64,000 bases of DNA, from contig DKQG01000053.1 of NCBI GenBank assembly GCA_002471575.1, forward strand, positions 1-64,000. The letters are read 5' to 3'. Positions 18,064 to 26,866 of this stretch are shown here, piece after piece. The position numbers were made by a program, and so were the translations under genes. This stretch comes from Alphaproteobacteria bacterium UBA7314. Lineage in GTDB: Bacteria; Pseudomonadota; Alphaproteobacteria; MPNO01; UBA830. The notes beneath the pieces were generated by a model, which made no database searches, was not told the origin of the DNA, and saw only the letters and a list, made by a program, of their open reading frames with translations. Within the stretch, counting starts at the first letter, position 1; each line of letters begins with the position of its first letter.

Positions 18064-19044
18064 ATGGCCAAGGGCAAACCAGTCGTCGTTGTCACGCGCC
18101 AGCTTCCGCGCGAAGTTGAAACGCGCATGATGGAACTCTTCGAGGCGCGCCTCAACGCGCCCGATAATCGGATGTCCGCACAGCAGATTATCGATGCGTG
18201 CGATGGCGCAGACGTTCTGGTTCCAACTGTAACTGACCGGATCGATGCAGATCTGATCAATAATTTGCCGGATTCCGTCGAACTGATTGCTAATTTCGGC
18301 GTCGGCGTTAACCACATCGATCTCGAGGCGGCAACGGCCCAGAAGATTGTCGTGACCAATACCCCGGGCGTGCTTACCGACGATACGGCGGATATGACCG
18401 CCTGTCTGCTGCTTGCGGCACCGCGCCGCCTTGTCGAAGGCGAAAGGCTCATCCGGTCTGGCAAGTGGGACGGCTGGGCACCGACATTCATGATCGGCCA
18501 CCGGATTTCTGGTAAACGGTTGGGAATCATCGGTATGGGGCGGATCGGTCAGGCGGTCGCTCGGCGGGTTAAGGGTTTCGGCATGACGGTGCATTATCAC
18601 AACCGCCGCCGGCTGCATGAAGAAGTAGAGCGAGATCTAGAAGCGACCTATTGGGAAGATCTTGATCAGATGCTCGCTCACATGGATTTCATCTCGATCA
18701 ACTGTCCGCATACCAAGGAAACCCACCATCTGCTGAACGCGAACCGTCTTGCGCTGCTGAAGCCGCACGCGTTTGTCGTCAATACCGCCCGCGGCGAGAT
18801 TATCGACGAAGCGGCAATGGCGCAGATGCTCGCCAACGGGGAAATCGCCGGTGCTGGTCTTGACGTCTACGAACGCGAACCAGAAATCGAACCGGCGCTG
18901 CTGGATCTGGATAATGTCGTGCTCGCGCCACACCTGGGTTCCGCGACCCACGAGGGACGGATCGCGATGGGGGAAAAGGTGATCGTCAATATCAAAAGCT
19001 TTGTCGACGACCACAGGCCGCCGGACCGGGTTTACGAAGTTTAG
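18064..19044 (+). CDS. D-2-hydroxyacid dehydrogenase (glyoxylate/hydroxypyruvate reductase type)
   Basis: A 326-residue NAD(P)-dependent reductase. It has the GMGRIGQAVARRVKGFG Rossmann motif, the NFGVGVNHID segment, the catalytic Arg in NTARGEIIDE, Glu in YEREPEIE and His in APHLGSATHE. The sequence is closest in feel to the GyaR/glyoxylate reductase branch, acting on glyoxylate, hydroxypyruvate or similar 2-keto acids; exact substrate not determinable. ATG at 18064 with a GGGGGAC site upstream. Confidence 0.9.
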   Translation: MAKGKPVVVVTRQLPREVETRMMELFEARLNAPDNRMSAQQIIDACDGADVLVPTVTDRIDADLINNLPDSVELIANFGVGVNHIDLEAATAQKIVVTNTPGVLTDDTADMTACLLLAAPRRLVEGERLIRSGKWDGWAPTFMIGHRISGKRLGIIGMGRIGQAVARRVKGFGMTVHYHNRRRLHEEVERDLEATYWEDLDQMLAHMDFISINCPHTKETHHLLNANRLALLKPHAFVVNTARGEIIDEAAMAQMLANGEIAGAGLDVYEREPEIEPALLDLDNVVLAPHLGSATHEGRIAMGEKVIVNIKSFVDDHRPPDRVYEV

Positions 19045-19050
19045 AACCCG

Positions 19051-19437
19051 CTAGACGTATAGGATTGCCCCGTCAGAAGTTGCATCGGCCAGGAAACTGA
19101 CCGCACTTCCCGCGGTAATAGATATATCGGTACGAAGCTGGGTTCGATCGATTGCCGTTGCGCACAATCCCATCTCGCACACCATGAAGTTCGCATTCAT
19201 CTCGGCGCAGGCGACGATCAGTTCTTCAAACGTTGCCAGGTTTTTCCGCGCCAGAATCTTCTCCTGCTGCACATCGGCGAACCCCGGAACAATGGCCCGC
19301 GTACCTTCCATAGCGAAGAACAGCGTCACTTTCTTTCCAGTTGCGAGGGCCGCGCTTGCTATGACAAGCGCATAGTGAACGCGGTCGAAATCGCCCGACT
19401 GGACGATCAGCGACAGCTTGTCAGGCGATCGTGTCAT
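19051..19437 (-). CDS. DsrE-family sulfurtransferase-like protein
   Basis: A 128-residue DsrE/TusD-fold protein (KLSLIVQSGDFDRVHYALVIA, KKVTLFFAMEGTRAI, ICEMGLCATA-like segment with one conserved Cys). Such proteins relay persulfide sulfur or act as small sulfur-handling subunits. The ATG overlaps the TGA of moeB in an ATGA, so the two are translationally coupled; MoeB-type adenylation and a DsrE sulfur carrier make a plausible sulfur-transfer pair. Upstream in-frame sequence to 19482 lies within moeB. Confidence 0.8.
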   Translation of the reverse strand: MTRSPDKLSLIVQSGDFDRVHYALVIASAALATGKKVTLFFAMEGTRAIVPGFADVQQEKILARKNLATFEELIVACAEMNANFMVCEMGLCATAIDRTQLRTDISITAGSAVSFLADATSDGAILYV

Positions 19438-20228
19438 GCCGCGTATGCCGACAGATCGGTGATCGACGGGGTGTCGCCGCATAGCGGGCAGTCGACCTCG
19501 CGCGGCAGCCTCATCTTACGCATATCAGCTGACAGCGCGTCGTAGATCAGCAGAGAGCCTGCCAACGTTTCGCCGATTTGCATAACTTCCTTCAACACCT
19601 CTACCGCCTGAAGCGATCCCACCGTCCCGGCCAGCGCGCCCAGGACGCCCCCTTCGGCGCAGCTGGGCACCAGCCCGGGTGCGGGCGGCTCTCGATACAG
19701 ACAGCGGTAACAGGGTTCCCCGCCCCCAAGACCGGACCGGAACGTGGCGATCTGACCCTCGAAGCGCAGAATCGCCGCCGACACCAGCGTTTTTCCGGCC
19801 AGATGGCAGGCGTCGTTGACCAGAAACCTGGTCTCGAAGTTGTCGCTGCCGTCCGCGACGATATTGTAGGCACCGATCAGCTCGTCCACGTTCTCAGAAG
19901 TCAGTCGGGTATGATGCGGCACGAAGGACACATCAGGATTGATACCGGTAACCGTTTCGCCCGCGCTGTCGACCTTGGGGTCGCCGATGCGTTTCGTGGT
20001 GTGGATCACCTGGCGTTGCAGATTCGACAGGTCCACCGCGTCGTCATCCACGACCCCCAGCGTGCCAATCCCTGCGGCGGCGAGATACATCAGAAGCGGT
20101 GCGCCCAAGCCCCCCGCACCGATCACCAGGACCCTGGCTTCCAGCAGTTTCTGCTGCCCGGCACCGCCGACTTCGGGCAGCACGATATGCCGGGCGTAAC
20201 GCTGTATCTGATCTTCGGAAAAATCCAC
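19434..20228 (-). CDS. moeB: MoeB/ThiF-family adenylyltransferase
   Basis: A 264-residue E1-like enzyme that adenylates the C-terminal Gly-Gly of a sulfur-carrier protein (MoaD or ThiS) with ATP. Visible motifs: RYARHIVLPEVGGAGQQKL, the nucleotide-binding VIGAGGLGAPLLMYLAAAG (about 35-53), DDDAVDLSNLQRQ, and the two zinc CxxC pairs CYRC (about 171) and CPLC (about 248). No rhodanese domain is fused. It follows dut by 12 bases and overlaps dsrE by four. Confidence 0.92.
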   Translation of the reverse strand: MDFSEDQIQRYARHIVLPEVGGAGQQKLLEARVLVIGAGGLGAPLLMYLAAAGIGTLGVVDDDAVDLSNLQRQVIHTTKRIGDPKVDSAGETVTGINPDVSFVPHHTRLTSENVDELIGAYNIVADGSDNFETRFLVNDACHLAGKTLVSAAILRFEGQIATFRSGLGGGEPCYRCLYREPPAPGLVPSCAEGGVLGALAGTVGSLQAVEVLKEVMQIGETLAGSLLIYDALSADMRKMRLPREVDCPLCGDTPSITDLSAYAA

Positions 20229-20240
20229 CGGGCTTGCCGA

Positions 20241-20690
20241 TCAGGTTCCGGTCGAACCGAATCCGCCGGCGCCCCGGTCTGTTTCCGAAAGAGACCTGAC
20301 TTCTGAAAACGCCGCCTGGGTTACCGGGGCGATCACCATCTGCGCGATCCGCATGCCGCGTTCGATCACAAAATCCTCGTCGCCGAGGTTGATCAGGATG
20401 ACCTTCACTTCGCCGCGATAGTCGGCATCCACGGTGCCTGGCGTATTGAGGACCGTCACACCGTTCTTTGCCGCGAGTCCGGACCGCGGCCGGACCTGGG
20501 CTTCATATCCCGCAGGCAGGGCAATCGCCAGTCCCGTCGGTATCATATCCCGGGCGCCCGGCGCCAGCGTGAGGGGGCTATCGATCGCCGCGGCGAGGTC
20601 CATTCCCGCCGATTGCGCTGTTTCGTATGCCGGCAGCGGGAGATCCGCATTGTGAGGCAACCGCGTTACCGCGATTTCGACATTGCTCAT
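20241..20690 (-). CDS. dut: Deoxyuridine 5'-triphosphate nucleotidohydrolase
   Basis: Homotrimeric dUTPase that splits dUTP to dUMP and pyrophosphate, keeping uracil out of DNA. The 149 residues show all motifs: AGMDLAAAI, RPRSGLAAKNGV, GTVDADYRGEVKVILINLG, RIAQMVIAPV and the C-terminal glycine-rich GAGGFGSTG arm. It starts in an ATGA overlap with coaBC, a classic alphaproteobacterial coaBC-dut pair. Confidence 0.97.
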   Translation of the reverse strand: MSNVEIAVTRLPHNADLPLPAYETAQSAGMDLAAAIDSPLTLAPGARDMIPTGLAIALPAGYEAQVRPRSGLAAKNGVTVLNTPGTVDADYRGEVKVILINLGDEDFVIERGMRIAQMVIAPVTQAAFSEVRSLSETDRGAGGFGSTGT

Positions 20691-21907
20691 TCCGCGGCCT
20701 CCGGCAGAGACTGAAAATGCTGGGCGATACGCTCCGCCAGACGGGCAGCAACATCGGTCTTTGCCAGCGCGGGCCAGTCGTCCACGCCTTCGGCGGTAAC
20801 GAGATGCACCGTGTTGTCGTCGCCGCCGAACGTGCCGGTCGCCGGTGATACGTCGTTCGCCACTATCCAGTCGCAGCCCTTCCGGTCGCGCTTTGACACT
20901 GCGTTATCGACCACGTCATCCGTTTCCGCAGCGAAGCCGACCACCAGCGCGGGCCGCTGGTTTCCGGCGGCGGACAGAGAACGCAGGATGTCAGGGTTCT
21001 CGACCATATCCAGCGCCGGGGGCGTGCCTTCGTCGCGCTTCTTGATTTTCCGTTCGCCTGTCGCGGCCGGGCGCCAATCCGCCACGGCGGCGGCGCAAAC
21101 GGCAATATCCGCGGGCAGCGCCCCCATCGCCGCATCGTGCATATCCCGCGCCGATTCTATTCGAACAATCTCGACGCCGGCAGGGTCGGCTTCGTGGGTT
21201 GGGCCCGTAATCAGCGTCGTGCGCGCGCCCATCCCGGCCAGCGCCGCGGCGATCGCATGGCCCTGTTTGCCTGAGGACCGGTTGGCGATATATCGCACCG
21301 GATCGATGGCTTCGTGGGTCGGCCCGCTGGTGACAACCGCGTGACGTCCCGCAAGCGGTGCTGACGTACTGAAATAATCATCGATTTCGGCAACGATCTC
21401 CAACGGTTCGACCATCCGGCCCTCGCCGAATTCGCCGCAGGCCATGTTACCTTCTGTCGGGCCCGCAAAAAGTATGCCGCGTGACTTCAGCACCGAGATA
21501 TTGTCCCGCGTGGCGGGATGTTCCCACATCCGGACATTCATCGCCGGAGCAACAAGCACATCCTTGTCGGTCGCTAGCAGGACCGTGGTTGCCAGATCAT
21601 CGCCGATACCCTGCGCCATCTTGGCCAGAATATTCGTCGTCGCGGGTGCGACAACCAGCAGATCGGCATCGCGCGAAAGCTGTATGTGACCCATTTCCGC
21701 TTCGTCGGTCAGCGAGAACAGATCACCGTAGACTTTGTCCTCGCTCAGCGCTGAAACAGACAGAGGAGTGACAAACTGGGTTGCCGAGTCCGTCAGCACG
21801 CACCGCACCGATGCCCCGCGTTCGCGCAGCCGGCGTATTAGATCGAGGCTCTTATAGGCCGCGATACCGCCGGAAATGATCAGAAGTATGCGTTTCCCGT
21901 GGAGCAT
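20687..21907 (-). CDS. coaBC: Bifunctional phosphopantothenoylcysteine decarboxylase/phosphopantothenate-cysteine ligase
   Basis: Two consecutive steps of coenzyme A synthesis. The 406 residues comprise the N-terminal flavin-dependent CoaC domain (ISGGIAAYKSLDLIRRLRE, catalytic His region PAMNVRMWEHPATRDN, Cys in GNMACGEFGEGRM) and the C-terminal CTP-dependent CoaB domain from about residue 187 (VTSGPTHEAIDPVRYIANRSSG and AAAVADWRP). It is followed by dut with a four-base overlap. Full length. Confidence 0.97.
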   Translation of the reverse strand: MLHGKRILLIISGGIAAYKSLDLIRRLRERGASVRCVLTDSATQFVTPLSVSALSEDKVYGDLFSLTDEAEMGHIQLSRDADLLVVAPATTNILAKMAQGIGDDLATTVLLATDKDVLVAPAMNVRMWEHPATRDNISVLKSRGILFAGPTEGNMACGEFGEGRMVEPLEIVAEIDDYFSTSAPLAGRHAVVTSGPTHEAIDPVRYIANRSSGKQGHAIAAALAGMGARTTLITGPTHEADPAGVEIVRIESARDMHDAAMGALPADIAVCAAAVADWRPAATGERKIKKRDEGTPPALDMVENPDILRSLSAAGNQRPALVVGFAAETDDVVDNAVSKRDRKGCDWIVANDVSPATGTFGGDDNTVHLVTAEGVDDWPALAKTDVAARLAERIAQHFQSLPEAAE

Positions 21908-21977
21908 TCAGCGCCTCCACCGTAGCTGGAAAGCTGGTAACCTAATGATTCCAATGCTTTTCTGCAACAAATTGCCT

Positions 21978-23528
21978 TCAATCCAGAATAACGGCGATGA
22001 CGACCACAGCTGCGGCTGCCATCGCCCAGATGCGCCAGTTGCCGCGGCGTCCATTACCCCCCGCCAATGCGCCAAGAGACGCCGGATCGAGCCGGATACC
22101 GTGGCGGGAGGCATGTCCCAGAGACCCTTCCATCTCCGAAATCAGATAGGGCAGGCGTTCCAATACATCCAGCATGGAATTGGCGGCTTCGCGGATACGG
22201 GCCTCCGGTCCCATATTCTCCATCATCCAGCCCTCGATCAGCGGGCGTGCCAGTTCCCACATGTTCACATCAGGACATAGCCTCCGCCCAACCCCTTCGG
22301 CGACGAGCATCGTTTTCTGCAGCAACAGGAGCTGCGGCTGCGCTTCCATCTGAAACTTTTCCGTGATGCCGAAAAGCTGGGCCAGCAGACGTGCCAGGGA
22401 AATCTCTCCCAGCGGCAGGCCCAGAATGGGTTCCGCGATAGAGCGTGCCGCCTGGGCGAATTCGTCGACAGACTGGTTTGCCGGCACGTAGCCGGCGCGT
22501 ATGTGCACCGCAGCGACCTGCTGATAGTTGCCGGTCAGGAACCCGTGCAGCATTTCTGCCAGATACTGGCGTGTGCGTTTGTCCAGCCGTCCCATAATGC
22601 CGAAATCGATGGCGTGAAAGACGCCGTCATCATCGATGAACATATTGCCCGGATGAAGATCGGCATGGAAAAAGCCGTCTCGAAAGACCTGCAGGAAAAA
22701 GATCTTGGCAAAGTTTGCGACGATATCTTCAGCGTCGCCGGGCGCCAATTTCTCCAGATCCAGCTCGTTGACCGGTGCTGCGTCGATCCATTCGGTCGTC
22801 AACACGCGTCGGCCGGTATGGGCCCAGTCGACGTCTGGAACCGAGAACCGCGGCTCGTCTGAGAAATTTTCGCGCAGTTCGTCCGCCGCCGCCGCTTCGA
22901 AGCGAAGGTCCATCTCGATTTCGACCGACCGGATGATCGTGTCGATGGCCTCGACGGGTTTCAGCCGCCGCAGGTCGGGCCGGACCGACTCGATCTGTCG
23001 GGCCGCCCAGCGGGCCAGATCGAGATCGCGGGCGAAGGCGGATTCGATCCCAGGGCGCAGAACTTTGACGGCGACATCCCGCCCGTCGCCCAGTTTGGCG
23101 CGGTGAACCTGTGAGATGGACGCCGCGGCAATCGGATTGGTATCAAACGCCGCAAATATCTCTTCCACGGGCCGGCCCAGTTCCGCCTCGACAGCCTGCC
23201 GCGCCAGGTGGCCGTCGAAGGGCGGCAGCTGATCCTGCAACGAGCGGAGATCCTCTGCCAGCGCATCACCGACGATGTCCGGGCGCACCGACAGCGCCTG
23301 CCCGAGTTTGACGAATGCCGGCCCCAGATCCGTCAATGCGGCGGTGATGCGCTCGCCCGGCCGCCTGGAGGCCGCGCCGGAAATCCGCGGTGCAAACAGG
23401 AAAAGACGGATGAGAAACGGCGCTGCGCGCGGCAGCCCCGCGCGTTTCAGCGGGAACAGGGCGTCATGCCGGGCGAGCGTACGCGCGACCGACAGGATCC
23501 GGCGAAAATGGCGCAGACCGGTAAACAT
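21978..23528 (-). CDS. ubiB: UbiB-type ABC1 atypical kinase for ubiquinone synthesis
   Basis: A 516-residue ABC1/ADCK-family protein required for ubiquinone biosynthesis. It has the diagnostic KxGQ motif (FVKLGQALSVRPDIVGD), an Ala-rich nucleotide loop (AAASISQVHRAKL), HADLHPGNMFI and DFGIMGRLD. The C-terminus ends in a hydrophobic anchor (WAMAAAAVVVIAVIL), placing it at the inner membrane. Three bases separate it from ubiE upstream, so the two are one operon. Confidence 0.95.
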   Translation of the reverse strand: MFTGLRHFRRILSVARTLARHDALFPLKRAGLPRAAPFLIRLFLFAPRISGAASRRPGERITAALTDLGPAFVKLGQALSVRPDIVGDALAEDLRSLQDQLPPFDGHLARQAVEAELGRPVEEIFAAFDTNPIAAASISQVHRAKLGDGRDVAVKVLRPGIESAFARDLDLARWAARQIESVRPDLRRLKPVEAIDTIIRSVEIEMDLRFEAAAADELRENFSDEPRFSVPDVDWAHTGRRVLTTEWIDAAPVNELDLEKLAPGDAEDIVANFAKIFFLQVFRDGFFHADLHPGNMFIDDDGVFHAIDFGIMGRLDKRTRQYLAEMLHGFLTGNYQQVAAVHIRAGYVPANQSVDEFAQAARSIAEPILGLPLGEISLARLLAQLFGITEKFQMEAQPQLLLLQKTMLVAEGVGRRLCPDVNMWELARPLIEGWMMENMGPEARIREAANSMLDVLERLPYLISEMEGSLGHASRHGIRLDPASLGALAGGNGRRGNWRIWAMAAAAVVVIAVILD

Positions 23529-23531
23529 GGC

Positions 23532-24302
23532 TCAGATACGCCAGCCGGAATGCTGCCAGACGATTCCGCCGGTCAGCGGCGTGATATTGATATTTCCGAA
23601 GCCGGCATCCGCCATCTCGGTAGAGAGTGTTTCGGGGTCCGGGAATCGTCGAATGCTCTCTGCCAGATACCCGTAAGAGTCACCGTCCCCGGCAATACGC
23701 TCGCCCAGCCAGGGTAAAACGCGGAACGAATAGGCGTCGTAGAGAGGCTTCAGTTGCGGCAGCACTGCCGGACTGAACTCCATGCAGATGAAGTGCCCGC
23801 CAGGTTTGAGAACACGGCGCATTTCGGTAAGCGCCTGTTGGCGCCGGGTCACGTTTCTGAGACCGAAAACGATGGTACAGGAATCAGCGACTGCGTCCGG
23901 GACCGGCAATGCTGCAGCGTCGCCGCAAACCCGTGACGGACCCTGCACCGCGCCCCGGTCCAGCGACCTGTCAGATCCTGCAGACAACATATCCGTGTTG
24001 ATGTCGCATATGAGCGCTGCCCTGCCGCCCCGCTTCAGGAACCCATCAGCGATATCGCCGGTTCCGCCGGCAACATCGAGCAGCAGGTCGTCTGCCCGCG
24101 GGTTCAGCCGGTCCAGCAATGCCGCTTTCCACAAACGATGCAGGCCGCCCGACATAAGATCGTTCATCAGGTCGTAGCGCCCGGCGACGGAAGAAAATAC
24201 ATCCCGCACCATCGACGTATGATCGATTTCGCTGACTTTCCGGAAACCGAAGTCGATATCCCCGGCTGAGCCGCCGGACGGATTATTTTCGTTTGACTCC
24301 AT
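23532..24302 (-). CDS. ubiE: Demethylmenaquinone/ubiquinone C-methyltransferase
   Basis: SAM-dependent C-methylation in ubiquinone (and possibly menaquinone) synthesis. The 256 residues contain the SAM motif LLLDVAGGTGDIADGFLKRG, the family signature RYDLMNDLMSGGLHRLWK and the later FGLRNVTRRQQALTEMRRVLKPGG block. First gene of ubiE-ubiB; divergent from mutM with a 46-base gap containing both start regions. Confidence 0.96.
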   Translation of the reverse strand: MESNENNPSGGSAGDIDFGFRKVSEIDHTSMVRDVFSSVAGRYDLMNDLMSGGLHRLWKAALLDRLNPRADDLLLDVAGGTGDIADGFLKRGGRAALICDINTDMLSAGSDRSLDRGAVQGPSRVCGDAAALPVPDAVADSCTIVFGLRNVTRRQQALTEMRRVLKPGGHFICMEFSPAVLPQLKPLYDAYSFRVLPWLGERIAGDGDSYGYLAESIRRFPDPETLSTEMADAGFGNINITPLTGGIVWQHSGWRI

Positions 24303-24348
24303 ACGTTTGAAGATAGCGTGCGGGCGCGCTAACCGCTACCTTCTCGGT

Positions 24349-25212
24349 ATGCCCGAGCTTCCGGAAGTTGAAACCGTGCGTCGAGGCCTGGCCCAGGCGA
24401 TGGAAGGCCGACGTATCGAGGAAATCGAAGTCAGGCGCCGCGATCTGCGCTTCCCGGTACCAGCAGACTTCGCGGATCGGCTGCGTGGCCAGACGCTTCT
24501 GTCGCTGTCGCGCCGGGCCAAGTACCTCGTCGGCACTTTCGACGACGATACGGTGCTCCTCGCGCATCTGGGTATGTCGGGGCGAATGGTGATCGAAACC
24601 GCAGAGGACCTGAACATGCCGGGCCGGTTCGAACACGGCACCGCGGCGCACGATGCTCACGAGCATATCGTTTTTCGGGTTGGCAACGGCACGATCATAA
24701 GGTTTTCCGATCCGCGGCGGTTCGGAATGATGCTGCTGACGGACAAGAGCGCCTATCCTTCCCATCGTCTGATCCGGCATCTCGGGCCCGAACCCACCGG
24801 GGAAGATTTCACTGGCCCGGTGCTCGCCGCCCGGCTGAAAGGCAAGAAAACCCCTATCAAATCGGCCCTGCTCAACCAGCGGGTCGTCGCCGGCATCGGT
24901 AATATCTACGCTTGCGAAGCGCTCTTTGCGGCCGGGATATCACCGCGACGAAGCGCGGCGACCGTTCAGGGCGGACGTGCTGTGCGTTTGGCGGATGCGG
25001 TGCGTGCTGTACTGGCGCGGGCAATTGACGCCGGCGGGTCTTCGCTCCGCGACCACGTTGCGCCGACCGGCGAACTCGGATATTTCCAGCACAGCTTCAG
25101 CGTCTACGGTCGGGAAGGCGAGCCCTGTCCGGGCTGCGACTGTGGTAAATCGGTTCAACGCATAACGCAGTCGGGCCGATCGACGTTCCTGTGTGCGAAA
25201 CGGCAAAGGTGA
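24349..25212 (+). CDS. mutM: Formamidopyrimidine-DNA glycosylase with altered zinc finger
   Basis: Removes 8-oxoguanine and formamidopyrimidines from DNA and nicks the abasic site. The 287 residues start MPELPEVETVRRGL, giving the catalytic N-terminal Pro and Glu after Met removal; the helix-two-turn-helix contains NQRVVAGIGNIYACEALF. The C-terminal zinc finger normally reads CxxC then CxxCQ, but here it is CPGCDC then CAKRQR: the fourth Cys is Arg, with an extra Cys in CDC. Either coordination is changed or zinc binding is weakened. Start at 24349 fits the invariant N-terminus; the frame opens earlier at 24307. Confidence 0.93.
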   Translation: MPELPEVETVRRGLAQAMEGRRIEEIEVRRRDLRFPVPADFADRLRGQTLLSLSRRAKYLVGTFDDDTVLLAHLGMSGRMVIETAEDLNMPGRFEHGTAAHDAHEHIVFRVGNGTIIRFSDPRRFGMMLLTDKSAYPSHRLIRHLGPEPTGEDFTGPVLAARLKGKKTPIKSALLNQRVVAGIGNIYACEALFAAGISPRRSAATVQGGRAVRLADAVRAVLARAIDAGGSSLRDHVAPTGELGYFQHSFSVYGREGEPCPGCDCGKSVQRITQSGRSTFLCAKRQR

Positions 25213-25215
25213 ACC

Positions 25216-25602
25216 ATGACCGTGCTTCCAGAACTGCTCCGCTGGGTCCGTCCGGTTGCCGTCGCCGCCATACTGCTCTCGTCGCCGGCAGCGTTGTCGC
25301 AGACATTCTTCAAAGACATAGAGGATCTGCCGATCGCTCCCGGACTGAAAGAGGACGCAGACAGCGGTATGCGTTTTGACAGTCCTGGCGGACGGATCGT
25401 GACAGCCGTCGCAGCCGGCGGCGGCAGTCTGGATGCTTATCGCCGGTTCTATGAAAAAGCGCTGCCGGCGCTGGGGTGGAAGGCGGCGGCCGGCGGATAT
25501 CAGAGGGACGGCGAGGCGCTTCTTCTTGAATTCGTGCAGCGCGGCGGGCGTATCGAGTTGCGCGTGCGGATTGTTCCCCAGGGGCCAGAAAAAGGCCGGT
25601 AA
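25216..25602 (+). CDS. Exported hypothetical protein
   Basis: A 128-residue protein three bases after mutM. It has a signal peptide (LRWVRPVAVAAILLSSPAALS) and a small mature domain containing FFKDIEDLPIAPGLKEDAD and YRRFYEKALPALGWKAAAGG. The latter resembles small periplasmic domains in which a Tyr/Phe-rich helix is followed by short strands. Similar genes sit between mutM and rpsT in other alphaproteobacteria, but no function is known to me. Operon with mutM is likely. Confidence 0.75.
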   Translation: MTVLPELLRWVRPVAVAAILLSSPAALSQTFFKDIEDLPIAPGLKEDADSGMRFDSPGGRIVTAVAAGGGSLDAYRRFYEKALPALGWKAAAGGYQRDGEALLLEFVQRGGRIELRVRIVPQGPEKGR

Positions 25603-25671
25603 CGCCCGCTAAATGCTTGACGAAGCGGTGCTTCCCTCGTAAAAACAGCGCCGATTTCAAGGGAAAAAACT

Positions 25672-25932
25672 ATGGCGAATACATCTTCCGCAAAGAAGCG
25701 GGTCCGGCGTGATGAGCGCAAAACTGCGACCAACATCAGCCGTCGCAGCCGCATTCGGACTTACATCAAGAAAGTTGAAGCCGCGATTGAAGGTGGAGAC
25801 AAGGACGCCGCGAATGCCGCGCTTAAGGAGGCGCAGCCCGAACTGATGCGTGGCGTGACCCGTGGCGTGTTCAAGAAGAATACGGCGGCGCGAAAAATTT
25901 CTCGCCTGTCTCAGCGCATCAAGGCGATCTGA
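25672..25932 (+). CDS. rpsT: 30S ribosomal protein S20
   Basis: An 86-residue basic, helical 16S rRNA-binding protein: ANTSSAKKRVRRDERKTATN at the start and KKNTAARKISRLSQRIKAI at the end, matching S20 throughout. The ATG follows a GGGAAAAAAC site. rpsT directly upstream of the dnaA region is typical of several alphaproteobacterial orders. Two strong hairpins follow. Confidence 0.96.
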   Translation: MANTSSAKKRVRRDERKTATNISRRSRIRTYIKKVEAAIEGGDKDAANAALKEAQPELMRGVTRGVFKKNTAARKISRLSQRIKAI

Positions 25933-26001
25933 TCGCGCGCGGTATTTTGATAAGTCTTTAGAGTCAATCGCTTCCGTCCCAGCCGACGGAAAAATCTTTC
26001 A

Positions 26002-26026
26002 AAAGGCCGGCCCTGCGCCGGCCTTT
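26002..26026 (+). terminator. Hairpin after rpsT (first of two)
   Basis: AAAGGCCGGC (26002-26011) and GCCGGCCTTT (26017-26026) form a perfect 10-base-pair stem with a five-base loop. The A/T ends give it terminator character on both strands. Confidence 0.75.
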
Positions 26027-26040
26027 CGCATGTGCGTAAA

Positions 26041-26076
26041 GACTCGCAAACCGGCGCTGAAGGCCGGTTTGCGGTC
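26041..26076 (+). terminator. Hairpin after rpsT (second of two)
   Basis: CGCAAACCGGC (26045-26055) pairs perfectly with GCCGGTTTGCG (26063-26073), extended outward by GAC/GTC with mismatches. It lies 14 bases after the previous hairpin and has no long T-tract. The remaining gap to 26395 is AT-rich and holds no recognisable gene; a TTCCACA near 26078 is only a poor DnaA-box match. Confidence 0.55.
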
Positions 26077-26395
26077 TTCCACAGGTTATTAACGTTTCCA
26101 TTCTGTCAACCCTATAAATTTTCAAGAATCGCAATTTTTTTGCGCCCATCCCGTGTTCAACCCGTTGCGCCCTCCGGCGGTCGGGGGTACATTGGATTTC
26201 CGGTTCAGCAGGGTGAGGCGTAAAAAAGTAATCCACTGGCGCGTTATTCGAACTTAATCAGTAAAATCTCTAAATATACGGGGTCTTTCTTTGGTGGCCG
26301 CAAAGGTGCCAAGTAACTGAAAAATAATGCCGAAGTATTGTTGGTGAATAGAAATATGTGTTTTGAGGGGGCAATTGTGGCCAAGGGGGCAGTCA

Positions 26396-26863
26396 ATGAG
26401 CGAAACTTCCGCACCTGAAAACACCGCTTTAGGACAGGCAGGTGGTGCAGGTTACGCTGGGGATGTGGACGTCGCCACCGCCTGGGAAGGCGTGAAGAGC
26501 TCGGCGAATGCATTACTGGTTGATGTTCGCACGCAGGCAGAATGGAATTTTGTCGGGATCCCCGATCTTTCTTCGGTAGATAAAAAGCCGGTCTTTATCG
26601 AGTGGCAGGTATTTCCGACGATGGACGTGAACGGCTCGTTTGTGGATGCCGTTACCGCGGCCGCGCCGGACAAATCGGCGCCTATCTATCTTTTGTGCCG
26701 CTCGGGCGCGCGGTCGAAATCTGCCGCGATTGCCTTGACGCAGGCTGGATACGCGGAATGCTACAATATCAGCCAAGGCTTCGAGGGCCGCCACGATGCC
26801 GAGCAGCATCGCGGCTCGACCGATGGCTGGAAGGCGCGCGGCCTACCTTGGGTGCAGGGGTAG
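26396..26863 (+). CDS. Rhodanese-like domain protein
   Basis: A 155-residue single rhodanese domain: DVRTQAEWNFVGIPDL near residue 45 and the active-site loop LLCRSGARSKSAAIAL near 100 with the catalytic Cys. It probably transfers or carries sulfane sulfur in the cytoplasm; no signal peptide is present. The ATG at 26396 is preferred to an in-frame GTG-like start at 26363 because the family N-terminus is variable and it has GGGGGCAG upstream. It ends three bases before dnaA, suggesting co-transcription. Confidence 0.88.
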   Translation: MSETSAPENTALGQAGGAGYAGDVDVATAWEGVKSSANALLVDVRTQAEWNFVGIPDLSSVDKKPVFIEWQVFPTMDVNGSFVDAVTAAAPDKSAPIYLLCRSGARSKSAAIALTQAGYAECYNISQGFEGRHDAEQHRGSTDGWKARGLPWVQG

Positions 26864-26866
26864 CGC

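Noticed and set aside
26050..26395. Possible oriC in the rpsT-dnaA gap
   Set aside because: Only weak single DnaA-box-like sites are visible, without clustering or a clear unwinding element.
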